NCBI GenBank assembly: GCA_964392985.1
Contig: CAYMSF010000118.1
Coordinates: 1 to 9,271 of the forward strand
Direction of reading: 5' to 3'
Length of the DNA stretch: 9,271 bases
Source: CAYMSF01 sp964392985
GTDB taxonomy: Bacteria > Verrucomicrobiota > Lentisphaeria > Victivallales > Victivallaceae
Part shown: positions 1 through 8,308 of the stretch, piece after piece
Layout: each line of letters opens with the position of its first letter
Numbering within the stretch: position 1 is the stretch's first letter
Notes under the pieces: generated by a model
Databases searched by the model: none
The model's input: the letters and a program-made list of their open reading frames with translations, nothing else
What the model was told of the DNA's origin: nothing
Program-made: the position numbers and the translations under genes

Positions 1-312
1 GGCAAGGGGAAAGAGTGTGTCAGGATACTGGAGACGCTGGAAAAGGAGCGAGGCCGGATTATTGTATTGAGCGAAGAAGGCATGGAGCTGACATCGCAGG
101 TCTTTTCCGGCATGATTTCATCGGCCGACCGTAAGATGGTTTTTGTGATCGGCGGACCTTACGGCTTGTCGGACGAGGTAAAAAAACGGGCGGAAACAGT
201 GCTTTCGCTTTCCAAAATGACGTTTACTCATGAGATGTGCAGATTTTTTCTGACGGAACAAATTTACCGGGCGATTGCGATTGCCAAAGGCATAAAATAT
301 CATAATGATTAG
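1..312 (+). CDS. rlmH: 23S rRNA (pseudouridine-1915 N3)-methyltransferase RlmH, 3' part (5' end outside window)
   Basis: This is the C-terminal 103 codons of RlmH, the SPOUT-class enzyme that uses SAM to methylate pseudouridine 1915 in helix 69 of 23S rRNA on the assembled 70S ribosome. The reading frame is open from base 1 and stops with TAG at 310-312. The family is about 155-160 residues long, so roughly a third lies upstream of the window. The knot signature is clear: FVIGGPYGLSDEV is the glycine-rich SAM-binding loop, and LSKMTFTHEM followed by FLTEQIYRA is the conserved C-terminal helix region. The protein ends in KGIKYHND, close to the family's usual KG-x-x-YH ending. An ATG at 82 or the GTG/TTG codons near 67 could be mistaken for starts, but homology continues upstream of them. 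The downstream membrane-protein gene follows 11 bases later, so the two are probably co-transcribed although functionally unrelated. Confidence 0.95.
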   Translation, partial: GKGKECVRILETLEKERGRIIVLSEEGMELTSQVFSGMISSADRKMVFVIGGPYGLSDEVKKRAETVLSLSKMTFTHEMCRFFLTEQIYRAIAIAKGIKYHND

Positions 313-316
313 GGTG
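311..316 (+). promoter_or_regulatory. Ribosome-binding site of the DUF2079 gene
   Basis: The sequence AGGGTG overlaps the rlmH stop codon and lies 7 bases before the ATG at 324. It supports that start and suggests that translation of the membrane protein is coupled to rlmH. Confidence 0.6.
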
Positions 317-323
317 TTGATTT

Positions 324-2645
324 ATGAGTTTATCATCGGCTGAGAAAGAAAACCTGTTTTATTCAATGTTGTCGCTGTTTGCGGGAGCGGTTCTGGGTTA
401 TGCGGTTTATCTGAATACTTATTTGCTGGACGGACTCGGAGTCATCACTTACGAGTATATGCTTAAAACAGAACTGCCTTCCCCGGTTGCCGGATGGTAC
501 TTTAGTATCCTTGGGGGGTTTTTTGTGGCCGCGCTGTACTGGGTTTGCCTGAAAGCGGCTCCAGCGATTTTCGACTGGAAAATACTTGGAACGGCCCTGC
601 TGCCGCTACTGATTCTTTTTCCGACATTTTTTTTCCCGATAGGCTTTTATTCCCCGATGATTTTTACCGCAGTGGCAGGCTTGACGGTATTCCGCCTGGC
701 GCTGGCGCTTCCATTAAAAAAAAGTTTGAAACCGGAGATCAGCAACCGGACCGGCTTGCTGCTGGTTTTGCTGTTCTCGGCGCTGCTAGTGGGCTGGTGG
801 ACGTTTATTCAGGTGAAAGCGGTAAAAATTTTATTCATGGGCTATCATGACTGGGGACTGTATTTCAACATCATAGACAATACTTTAAAGGGCAAATGGT
901 TCTATTCGGATATCACACAAGGCAGCCAGTTAACGCTTCATTTTGAGCCAGGGATGGCATTGCTGCTGGCTCCGTATGTATGGTTGTTCAGGACGCCGGG
1001 CGCGTTTTTCGTGCTGACTTCCGCGCTGCTGTTCTGCGGCGGGATATTCGTCTATCTGTTTGCCAGACATTTCAAGGTGTCGCCGCGGGCAGCGCTGGCT
1101 CTGTCGTTTTGCGCGCTGCTGTTTCCGTCGCTTTCCAATATGAATATTGCGATTTTTTACGGGTTTCATTCACTGTATGTGACAATTCCGCTGATTTTCC
1201 TGTACTTTTATTTTTTTGAGAAGAAGAATTATACGGCGGCGTTCTGCATGTTCATGGTTTCGCTGACGATCAAAGAGACGGTCGCGGTATTCTGGGTCGG
1301 GCTCGGCCTGGTGTATCTGATTAACGGCAACAGAAAATTCGGCATGTTGATGATTGCCGTGGCCTGCGCGTATTTTTTAGCGATCGTCAAGGTTGTTGTC
1401 CCGGCGATATCGCCGCAAGGCGCGTATGATTACAGCAACCGTTATGCCGAATACGGAGGAGGCGGGATGATTGATATGCTGCTTGCGCCGTTCACCCGGC
1501 CCGGTCTGTTCTGGGGAACGCTGTTCCGGCCGCACTGCATTGCGTTTGTGCTGCTGCTGATAATCCCGCTGTACACATTGCTGCTGAGCCGCCCTTTGCT
1601 GTTGCTGGCGGGTTGCATCACCATTGGCTTTGTATGCCTTCAGACCAATGACCAGCTTCAGAACATCTGCATCTGGTATCAATCGGAGTATGTGGCGCTG
1701 CTGCTGACCTGCGCGGTATTGAACTACAAAGCGCTGCTGGACACTTATCGTCAGCGGACCAACCCGTGGTTCCGCGCGCTGGCCTGGGGAATTGATCTGG
1801 ACGGACGCCGGAAGAAACTGCCGGCGGCGGTAATTCTTTCGCTGCTGACAACAACGTGTTTTTCATATTATTTTTTCGGCTTGAGCGTTACCGGAAAAAA
1901 TTCCGTGATGCCAATACTTGGCGCGGAAAACTGTGATGAAGAGGTGAGGCAGATACTGCAAGTTATTCCTCCGGGAGTAGAAGTGACATCATCCGGCAGA
2001 ATCGGCGCTCATTTTGTTCTCAGGAATCCGATCTCAATTGGATATATCAGTATTTTTGGTCCGGCAAAACTTAAAGATTATGTGATTTTTGACGTCAACG
2101 ATCCGCTGGATGTCAGATTCTGCGATCCGGCGCGGTTTAAGCTTTTAAAAGATAAAGAGTATAACCTGATTGTAAATCAGAAATTCAAAGGGCATCAGGT
2201 GCTGATTTTTCATCGCGAACCGCAAAGTTATTTAAAGTCGCCGCTGGTTCAGATACCTCAGGGAAAGTGGGAATTAGCCGGAAAAGAGATTACTGTTGAT
2301 AATCCGAATTTCGCCGTGCGCGGCGGCATCGCCGCCGACAGTTCGGGAAAACGTTGCGCGGTTTTCTTTGTCCGGCTGTTGAATAAAGTTGATCTGGACG
2401 TGGAAACGGACATACAGTTCTATGACGGCAAAAAACTGATTAATGAAAGATTCCTTTTCGGAGACGGCGTTTATCCTGCATGTTTCGCCAGCCCCGGCGA
2501 TTGTTTCCCGATAAAAATTCCGCTGCCGGATGATTTTGGAGATGTCAAATCCTTTTCGGCGGAGATCAGGGAGCGGGTTCCGGTAGTGCGCTGGAATCCT
2601 TCGGATACGGGCATCAACAGCCCACAAAATCCGCCGTCCAGATAG
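324..2645 (+). CDS. DUF2079-family polytopic membrane protein with extra C-terminal domain
   Basis: A 773-residue integral membrane protein that resembles the DUF2079 family. The family is related to GT-C glycosyltransferases, but its reaction is not established. Hydrophobic helices run from about residue 10 to 520, roughly 12 segments. Family-like features are the YHDWG motif at 174-178, the HFEP motif with His206 in the next loop, YGFHS with His282, and a KE pair at 317-318. Residues 535-632 are the soluble stretch usually seen after the last helix, carrying a VIPPGVEVTSSG-type segment and a final hydrophobic strand. About 130 more residues (640-773), polar and likely beta-rich, follow and seem additional to the family. 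The ATG at 324 has AGGGTG 7 bases upstream. The gene is GC-rich in places (38 of 60 bases at 1081-1140), unlike its AT-rich convergent neighbour. A role in transferring sugar from a lipid carrier is inferred from clan membership only. Confidence 0.82.
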   Translation: MSLSSAEKENLFYSMLSLFAGAVLGYAVYLNTYLLDGLGVITYEYMLKTELPSPVAGWYFSILGGFFVAALYWVCLKAAPAIFDWKILGTALLPLLILFPTFFFPIGFYSPMIFTAVAGLTVFRLALALPLKKSLKPEISNRTGLLLVLLFSALLVGWWTFIQVKAVKILFMGYHDWGLYFNIIDNTLKGKWFYSDITQGSQLTLHFEPGMALLLAPYVWLFRTPGAFFVLTSALLFCGGIFVYLFARHFKVSPRAALALSFCALLFPSLSNMNIAIFYGFHSLYVTIPLIFLYFYFFEKKNYTAAFCMFMVSLTIKETVAVFWVGLGLVYLINGNRKFGMLMIAVACAYFLAIVKVVVPAISPQGAYDYSNRYAEYGGGGMIDMLLAPFTRPGLFWGTLFRPHCIAFVLLLIIPLYTLLLSRPLLLLAGCITIGFVCLQTNDQLQNICIWYQSEYVALLLTCAVLNYKALLDTYRQRTNPWFRALAWGIDLDGRRKKLPAAVILSLLTTTCFSYYFFGLSVTGKNSVMPILGAENCDEEVRQILQVIPPGVEVTSSGRIGAHFVLRNPISIGYISIFGPAKLKDYVIFDVNDPLDVRFCDPARFKLLKDKEYNLIVNQKFKGHQVLIFHREPQSYLKSPLVQIPQGKWELAGKEITVDNPNFAVRGGIAADSSGKRCAVFFVRLLNKVDLDVETDIQFYDGKKLINERFLFGDGVYPACFASPGDCFPIKIPLPDDFGDVKSFSAEIRERVPVVRWNPSDTGINSPQNPPSR

Positions 2646-2673
2646 ACTTTTGCCAGATGATATATGTCCATGA

Positions 2674-4584
2674 TTACTTTCGGACAGCCCTTAAGCCACC
2701 CTTCTCGACGATTTTATTATACTTCAAATCAGCCAGCACTTCGTTATTATTCCCATCCATGAAAACAATATAATAGCCGCTGTCAATCAACTTCTGCACA
2801 AAATCAACCAACTCTTTTTTAAAGATCCAGGCATTGTATGGTAAGAAACGTCCTTGCGGAACATATCCGCCGTAGTAATAATAGTAGAAGTCGCACTCAC
2901 CAACAAAATACACTTTTTGACAGAAATCCGTCAATTCTCTGACTTGCTGCACATCAAGCGGATAAAGCTGCCTCGGATAGACAAATTGAAATTTTTTAAT
3001 TTTCTCAAATTTTTGCGCAGAGACCGTGCTTATCCTTTCAGAATAAAAAATAAGCAGCAGCAGAATGAAAATATTGGGGAGCAGTATTATTAGCATACGC
3101 TTTAACGTATTATTCCTATACTTAAACGCCAGCAAATCAAACAGCATGAACATTACAAAGACCAGAGAACCGGCGACATTTATTATATTATGCTCGTGGC
3201 TTCTTCCAAAAAAATAGATTGAATTGCCGACAGCCAAAAAAATAAGGAATGAACCTGTCGCAAAATATCCGCCTGGCAGCTTCTCCCTGAGACTGAATAA
3301 ATAGATTGAAGCCGCGCAGATTATCACGGCAATATACCAGTAAAAAGACGTTTCAGAGATCTTGAGAAAACCGATCCCTATCGCCTGATAATTTGATGCG
3401 CTTTCCAGTGACGCGCCAAACATCAATGTGCTGATCCCAAAAGCCAGAACAATAATGGCCGCATTGCTGATATTGTACTTAAAGTGCGCTTTGAGAGCCG
3501 TCTTCAAAGCGCATGTGCGCGTGATGTTTTTTATGTAATCCAAAATCAGCAGAATTAAAACCGTTTCCAGGTAGCCGAGTACATAAATAATCCCGAATGT
3601 CCTGTGAAAAATAATCAAGGCTCCAAGCGATAATCCTGTCCATTTACTGTACAGCCCCTTTTCATATGTCAGTATAACAAGCAATAGCCACCAGTCAAGC
3701 CTTAAGGGAGTTATTTGGAAACAGAAAACCGGATCGTGCATAATAGCGTATATCTTTATCAGCGCCATGGACGCCAGCAGATAAAAGGAGAGTTCATTTT
3801 TTATGAACAGGCGCTTGGAGAAAAAGAAAGAGGCCAGCAAAAACACATATAATGAAAATTGGCCGACGATTTGAAAATGGTTTAAATCAAGGCCGAGCTT
3901 CATCCATAACACCGCAATCAGCGACAGCAGCAGATCATATTGGAAATATATTTCCGAAAGTTTAAAATGGTGAATTATTCTTAAAGCCGGAGCAAATATA
4001 TAAGAATAATCCGCTAAACACATAGGCATTGTCGCAAAGAAACAGGCGGGAAATAATATAATTGCAACAGCCCATGCTGAACTTTTTTTGAATATGACTG
4101 CCGCGTTAAACAAAAAGTATAACAAAGCCGGCACAATAATAGCAAAAAGAAAAGTCCATATGCTGAAAATTGGACAAGAAACAGGCGGGGAAAAGCCGAT
4201 GTTGATGAAAAATATGCAAGCATAAAAAAGGAGGAAAAAACAAAGAAGACAATATGAAATTTTGAAGATAAATTTCTTAATCAAGGACAATAATATTCTG
4301 TAAGCGCAAAGAATTAAAAAACTTAAAAAAATGCCGACAAAAACTAATATGTACAAGCAGTAAGCCTCTATGCCGTCATACTCCCGGACCCAGTACCTTA
4401 TATTCGGAGTCAAATCCTCCAGGCGGACTTCTTTATTCATAGACCATATCGTTGCCGAAAAGAAGAAAAACTCCTTATACAGGATTGTTACCGCAGCAGT
4501 GCAAATTAGCAGTATGACGAAAACAGAAGGGAAAGTTCTATCAGAACGGATGGCATTCAAGATTTTTAAACATTGTTTGTTCAT
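2674..4584 (-). CDS. GT-C-like polytopic membrane protein, probable lipid-linked-sugar glycosyltransferase
   Basis: A 636-residue protein (numbered from the ATG at 4584) with about 14 hydrophobic helices between residues 17 and 515 and a soluble tail of about 120 residues. No family is certain. The layout of a short cytoplasmic start, one helix, a roughly 35-residue outer loop with acidic residues (Glu56, Asp57), many helices and an outer soluble tail is that of GT-C glycosyltransferases, which use polyprenyl-phosphate sugars on the outer membrane face. Other recognisable points are DYSYIFAPALR at 192-202, GRSHEHN at 460-466 and a tyrosine-rich YYYYYGGY at 567-574 in the tail. A TTG at 4602 would add six residues and overlap the methyltransferase stop, but it has no good ribosome-binding site. 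The ATG also has a weak one, so coupling to the upstream gene is likely. The gene is strongly AT-rich (14 G+C in 60 bases at 4261-4320). It could instead be an O-antigen polymerase or ligase-like protein. Confidence 0.7.
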   Translation of the reverse strand: MNKQCLKILNAIRSDRTFPSVFVILLICTAAVTILYKEFFFFSATIWSMNKEVRLEDLTPNIRYWVREYDGIEAYCLYILVFVGIFLSFLILCAYRILLSLIKKFIFKISYCLLCFFLLFYACIFFINIGFSPPVSCPIFSIWTFLFAIIVPALLYFLFNAAVIFKKSSAWAVAIILFPACFFATMPMCLADYSYIFAPALRIIHHFKLSEIYFQYDLLLSLIAVLWMKLGLDLNHFQIVGQFSLYVFLLASFFFSKRLFIKNELSFYLLASMALIKIYAIMHDPVFCFQITPLRLDWWLLLVILTYEKGLYSKWTGLSLGALIIFHRTFGIIYVLGYLETVLILLILDYIKNITRTCALKTALKAHFKYNISNAAIIVLAFGISTLMFGASLESASNYQAIGIGFLKISETSFYWYIAVIICAASIYLFSLREKLPGGYFATGSFLIFLAVGNSIYFFGRSHEHNIINVAGSLVFVMFMLFDLLAFKYRNNTLKRMLIILLPNIFILLLLIFYSERISTVSAQKFEKIKKFQFVYPRQLYPLDVQQVRELTDFCQKVYFVGECDFYYYYYGGYVPQGRFLPYNAWIFKKELVDFVQKLIDSGYYIVFMDGNNNEVLADLKYNKIVEKGGLRAVRK

Positions 4585-4598
4585 TAGTGCTGTACCAA

Positions 4599-5321
4599 TC
4601 AAGTTTTACGCGCTGAAATATATATTGACTGAGCCATCATCTTTAATCCGGGTATTTTTTCGACCATGTCCCCGATTAGCACAACAGGTTTTATAATAGC
4701 TTCAGGCGTGCCCGGCACCAGGAAATCACGATACTCAACCTCGATATCAGAAAACAACGCTTTCTTCAATTTTTTAATAATTGCCCTTTTCGTAAATGTC
4801 GTCTCGCCCGGTTCAAGCCGCGCCAGCCGCCTGAATAACTTGATTTTAAAAATCAGCAGGCAGTACGGATTGTAGAAATTAGGCTCAAGGAAAACAATTT
4901 TGCCGCCAGTTTTGAGTAGCGAATGAATATTCCCCAGCGCTTCATCCATGTTATGATAAAGATGGTGGAGTATGCCATTGCCGACAACATAATCAAATTT
5001 GTATGCGGCCGTCAATTTCTTCAGGCTGTCCTTGTCATTAAAATCGAGGATTTTAAATTCAAGGTTTGAAAGGCTGTAGTTCTTCCGCGCCTGTTCAATA
5101 AAAGGAGTACAGATATCGACGCCCAGTATTTTACTGTCCGCCTTTCGGGCCATCATATACGCCAGTTCGCCGGTTCCACAGCCGATTTCAAGTATTTTCT
5201 TCTCTGTTTCCAACTCCATTCTGCTCAAGATGTAACCGCATCGCCTCTGGTCTCTTATTTCGAGAGATTTGGAAGGTTTGTACCCTTGATTATAACCTCT
5301 GTCATCCTGAATACTGGCCAT
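4599..5321 (-). CDS. Class I SAM-dependent methyltransferase (Methyltransf_11/25 type)
   Basis: A 240-residue soluble methyltransferase. Motif I, LEIGCGTGE, is at residues 44-52 and forms the SAM-binding glycine loop. Asp69 in GVDI is the acidic residue expected to bind the ribose of SAM. LDF at 92-94 is the adenine-contact region, and GNGILHHL at 114-121 is the motif IV/post-motif stretch typical of small-molecule and sugar methyltransferases. GGKIVFLEPN at 139-148 closes the Rossmann core. The last 80 residues probably form the substrate cap and show no clear specificity signal. The ATG at 5321 has a strong AGGAG (plus-strand 5331-5335) 9 bases upstream. The gene lies 67 bases after the epimerase/glycosyltransferase fusion and its stop nearly abuts the GT-C-like gene, which places it in a glycan operon. 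An O- or C-methylation of the sugar, glycan or lipid carrier is therefore likely, but the acceptor is unknown. Confidence 0.9.
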   Translation of the reverse strand: MASIQDDRGYNQGYKPSKSLEIRDQRRCGYILSRMELETEKKILEIGCGTGELAYMMARKADSKILGVDICTPFIEQARKNYSLSNLEFKILDFNDKDSLKKLTAAYKFDYVVGNGILHHLYHNMDEALGNIHSLLKTGGKIVFLEPNFYNPYCLLIFKIKLFRRLARLEPGETTFTKRAIIKKLKKALFSDIEVEYRDFLVPGTPEAIIKPVVLIGDMVEKIPGLKMMAQSIYISARKT

Positions 5322-5388
5322 CGGGCTTATCTCCTGTTTTCCAGCGGCAGCGCATGAAATAATTTATTATTCGTCTTTATCTCTTTAA

Positions 5389-7404
5389 TCATGAAATCGG
5401 ATTCCGCTCTATTTTTTCGATTACTTTCATTATACTTGCCTCATTATCATAAACCTTGCCGTTGTAAATGATTTTATCGCGAATGAACTTGGGCCTGTTC
5501 TTGACTTCTTCAGTAATTTTTCCGATGTAATCACCCAGTATACTGATAGAGATGATCTGAATGCTGCCAAGTCCCAGCACAAGCAGAACAATCGTGGTAA
5601 TGCCTTTTGCGCTTGGCGGATTTATGAAAAAATTTATCAGATAATAAGCGCTTAGCAATACGGTTATAAAGAAAATTAACGTTCCCAGGCTCTGAATATA
5701 GTGCAATGGCTTCATGGAAAAAGAGAATATGCCCTTTTTGGCCCACCAGATATTCTTTGAAAAATTATTCGTGCTTCTGCCGAAGAGTCTCTCCGGCCTT
5801 GTATACGGCACTCCTGTCTGCTTGAATCCCACCCATGCGCGAAGCCCTCTTAAGAAAATATCCTTCTCCGTGAATTTAAGCAGGTGATCCACTACCTTCC
5901 TGTCCACCAGCGAGAAATCCCCCGCATCAACCGGCACATTTATATCGGAAAGCTTCTTGAATACTCGGTAAAACAGCTTATAGAAAATCTGCATGTAGAA
6001 AGACGCATCTCTTTTAGTCCGCTGACCGTAGACAATCTCAAAGCCTTCCTCCCATTTTTTAATAAAATCGGCGATTATTTCCGGCGGATCCTGCCCGTCG
6101 CCGTCCATTAACACCACCGCATTGCCTGAGGCGACTTCCATTCCGCTCATAAAAGCCGACTGGGAGCCGAAGTTCCGCGAGTGAGATATGCCCACCACAT
6201 GCACGTCCTTCTCGCACAGGTCCTTTATCACTTCATAATCATTATCGGGGCTGGCGTCGTTTACAAATATTATCTCGTAATCACTGCCCGTCTGCCGGAA
6301 CACATTTGTCAGTCTCTCATGCAGCACCGGAATTGACCTGCTGTCTTTATAACACGCAATAACCGCTGAAATCTTTTTGGGATTTCTGGGAGGGGAGACA
6401 TACTTGAACATGTCAGCCGCCTGTTTTTCCCACTCGATATTCATTTTCAGGCCGTCTTCAAAAGAAGTTCTGCATTTCCAGCCCATCAGTTTCTCCGCCA
6501 GATGCGGATTGCCGTACCATTCCGTGATATCCCACTTTCTATTCACCATGGAGCCGAATTCCGGCTCCCCGCTGATATTGAATATTCTCTTAGCGGCACG
6601 CGCCACATCCTCCATGGTTGTCTTGACCCCGGACGCGATATTAATTGATATCCCCGGATTGGTTCTGCACGCTGTAAGCGCCGCCTTGACAATGGCCTCG
6701 TTGCAGTCGTCAATATATACAAAATCCCTGGCAATGGACTTGTCAACAAAATTCGGATACTGTCCTTTCAATCCGCTGGCAATCAGCGTGGGGATAAGCC
6801 GGTCCTTCTCCTCCCATGGCCCGAAAATCGAATAAAGGCGCAGGTTGACGCACGGAAAATTAAGTATTCTGCCGTAGTATTTTACAATGTATCCGGCTCC
6901 CGCCTTGGATACCGCGTAATCGCTGTTTGGAATCAGTTCTGCGTTTTCGTCCGTGAATTTTGAATTCAAGCCGTACTCAGATGAAGTTCCTGCTTGGACA
7001 AAAGCACTGCAACCGGTGTCGGAAAGAGCCCGCAGCAGATTCAACGTGCCAATATAATTGGTTTGATGTATCCTGTCAATATCCGACTGCCGGGCATACG
7101 CACCATAAGCCGCCAGATTGAACACTGTCATCGGCCTTATTGTGTTTATCGCGCTTTTCAGCGTTTCAAAATCTGTTATATCAACATTTTTTATCTTCGG
7201 GGAATGCGCATTGATCAGCCGCCAGCAGTTCAGCGGGTTCTTTGAACATGCATAAACGTCATCCCGGATGCTGCTTAAGCTGAAATACAATTTTGCGCCT
7301 ATAAATCCCGATACCCCGACGATCAGGACAGGCCCCGCCAGCTTTTTGACGTTTTCTATGGTTTCCGGTGTCCATGTGTCAGAATATATGATCTTGTTAC
7401 TCAT
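5389..7404 (-). CDS. Fusion of NAD-dependent sugar epimerase/dehydratase and membrane-anchored GT2 glycosyltransferase
   Basis: A 671-residue two-domain protein. Residues 25-325 are an extended short-chain dehydrogenase/reductase acting on sugar nucleotides. They show GVSGFIG (30-36, NAD loop), NLAAYGA near 96-102, SSEYG at 141-145 with the catalytic Ser, Tyr163 and Lys167 in YAVSK, and RDFVYIDD at 226-233. After a linker of about 15 residues, residues 344-560 form a family 2 glycosyltransferase with VNDASPD (381-387) and DGDGQDPP (434-441, the metal/nucleotide DxD). Two helices near 571-593 and 601-623 and the ending KNRPKF resemble GtrB, ArnC and DPM1-type enzymes that load sugar onto polyprenyl phosphate. 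The two normally separate activities are thus joined: make the sugar, then load it. The ATG at 7404 has AAGGA 8 bases upstream and overlaps the transketolase stop by 8 bases. An ATG at 6411, just before the transferase domain, could allow separate initiation but has only a weak site. The exact sugar is not predictable. Confidence 0.92.
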   Translation of the reverse strand: MSNKIIYSDTWTPETIENVKKLAGPVLIVGVSGFIGAKLYFSLSSIRDDVYACSKNPLNCWRLINAHSPKIKNVDITDFETLKSAINTIRPMTVFNLAAYGAYARQSDIDRIHQTNYIGTLNLLRALSDTGCSAFVQAGTSSEYGLNSKFTDENAELIPNSDYAVSKAGAGYIVKYYGRILNFPCVNLRLYSIFGPWEEKDRLIPTLIASGLKGQYPNFVDKSIARDFVYIDDCNEAIVKAALTACRTNPGISINIASGVKTTMEDVARAAKRIFNISGEPEFGSMVNRKWDITEWYGNPHLAEKLMGWKCRTSFEDGLKMNIEWEKQAADMFKYVSPPRNPKKISAVIACYKDSRSIPVLHERLTNVFRQTGSDYEIIFVNDASPDNDYEVIKDLCEKDVHVVGISHSRNFGSQSAFMSGMEVASGNAVVLMDGDGQDPPEIIADFIKKWEEGFEIVYGQRTKRDASFYMQIFYKLFYRVFKKLSDINVPVDAGDFSLVDRKVVDHLLKFTEKDIFLRGLRAWVGFKQTGVPYTRPERLFGRSTNNFSKNIWWAKKGIFSFSMKPLHYIQSLGTLIFFITVLLSAYYLINFFINPPSAKGITTIVLLVLGLGSIQIISISILGDYIGKITEEVKNRPKFIRDKIIYNGKVYDNEASIMKVIEKIERNPIS

Positions 7405-8308
7405 TGGACAGTTCCTTAATTATTTGGCGTATTGCTTCCGGGTCAAGGCCGCTCTTTTTCTGATGGTATGACTGGCTGCCGTATAAGCCGTCCGGATAAC
7501 CGCAGGCGGATCTGTGTGCCAATTTGCAGCCGACTGACCTCTCAAGCAGAAGCAATGACAGGTTTTCTCCCAGTCCGCCCCTGCTCACATGCTCTTCAAC
7601 CACCAGTACTTTTCCTGTTTTTTTCACGCTGTCCAGCAGATTCGCCGGCAGTTCAACCAGCGGCAGTTCAGAAATAACAAACAGATCCACGCTGTCCGCA
7701 TCTACTCCCATTTCAATGGCCTTCAATACATTTAAAATAACAGGCCCCATGCCTATAACGGTAACTTTCTTGCCGCTTGCAAGCTTTCTTGTTCCGCTGT
7801 AATCCGGCAAAGCAAGGTTTTCCGGTTTAACTCCGAACCCCATTCTTAAATATGAAGGCCCTTTTCTCTGCATCATTACATTTACAATTCCGTCCACATC
7901 CTCGTTGCAGAACGGAATATAGCATTTCATATTCTGGAATGAAGATAAAACAGCAATGTCCTCAATGGCGTGATGAGTAGCCCCCATGATCCCGTAGCCG
8001 TAACCGCCGCCGTTGCCGATTATTTTGACATTCATGTTATGCAGGCACACATCAATCCTGATCTGCTCGGCAGGGCGAAATACGGCGAACGGGGCTATGC
8101 TGTAGCACAGTACAGTATAACCCTGCGAGGCAAGACCGGCCGCCAGCGACACCAGGTTCTGTTCGGAAACGCCTGCGTTAATAAACCGCGCGCCCAGAGC
8201 CGCCTGAAGATTCTCCAGCGCCATAAATCCAAGGTCTCCCGTAATAAAAATCACCTTTGAATCAGCTACGGCTATTTTTTCTATGGATTTGGAAAATTCT
8301 TTACGCAT
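7397..8308 (-). CDS. Transketolase-like C-terminal subunit (pyrimidine-binding and C-terminal domains)
   Basis: A 303-residue partner of the N-terminal subunit encoded just upstream. Together they would form an alpha2beta2 thiamine-diphosphate enzyme that moves a ketol unit between sugars. The pyrimidine domain carries GVSEQN at 46-51, whose Glu49 matches the glutamate that activates the cofactor. GATHHAIEDIAVL at 109-121 is the conserved loop after the substrate pocket, with His112 at the position of yeast transketolase His481. PSYLR (151-155) may supply the phosphate-binding Arg. The C-terminal domain includes VTVIGMGPV (182-190) and GGLGE (244-248). By alignment from memory, yeast His469 and Asp477 correspond to Gly100 and Met108, so substrate contacts differ. 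The start at 8308 is chosen because GGAG lies 6 bases upstream; the ATG at 8326, which would add six residues, has no such site. The gene overlaps the preceding stop by 8 bases and the next start by 8 bases. The usual metabolic role in the pentose phosphate pathway is less likely than glycan-precursor synthesis, given the neighbours. Confidence 0.92.
   Translation of the reverse strand: MRKEFSKSIEKIAVADSKVIFITGDLGFMALENLQAALGARFINAGVSEQNLVSLAAGLASQGYTVLCYSIAPFAVFRPAEQIRIDVCLHNMNVKIIGNGGGYGYGIMGATHHAIEDIAVLSSFQNMKCYIPFCNEDVDGIVNVMMQRKGPSYLRMGFGVKPENLALPDYSGTRKLASGKKVTVIGMGPVILNVLKAIEMGVDADSVDLFVISELPLVELPANLLDSVKKTGKVLVVEEHVSRGGLGENLSLLLLERSVGCKLAHRSACGYPDGLYGSQSYHQKKSGLDPEAIRQIIKELSNE

Noticed and set aside
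2274..2627. 117-codon - strand open frame opposite the end of the DUF2079 gene
   Set aside because: It is arginine-rich without domain signal, as expected of an antisense frame of a GC-rich gene, and lies outside the operon's reading direction logic.
2665..2686. Possible hairpin TGTCC/GGACA between the convergent genes as a bidirectional terminator
   Set aside because: The stem has only 5 base pairs with a 12-base loop, and no T-tract follows on either strand. Part of it lies inside the 3' end of the GT-C-like gene.
4585..4602. TTG start at 4602 for the GT-C-like gene
   Set aside because: It would overlap the methyltransferase stop by 4 bases, which is possible, but it is a rare start codon with no upstream purine-rich site. 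The ATG at 4584 is preferred, though not proven.
6377..6835. 152-codon open frame on the + strand, antisense to the epimerase/glycosyltransferase fusion
   Set aside because: It lies wholly opposite a well-supported gene, has no recognisable motif and no good ribosome-binding site, and is an ordinary shadow frame.
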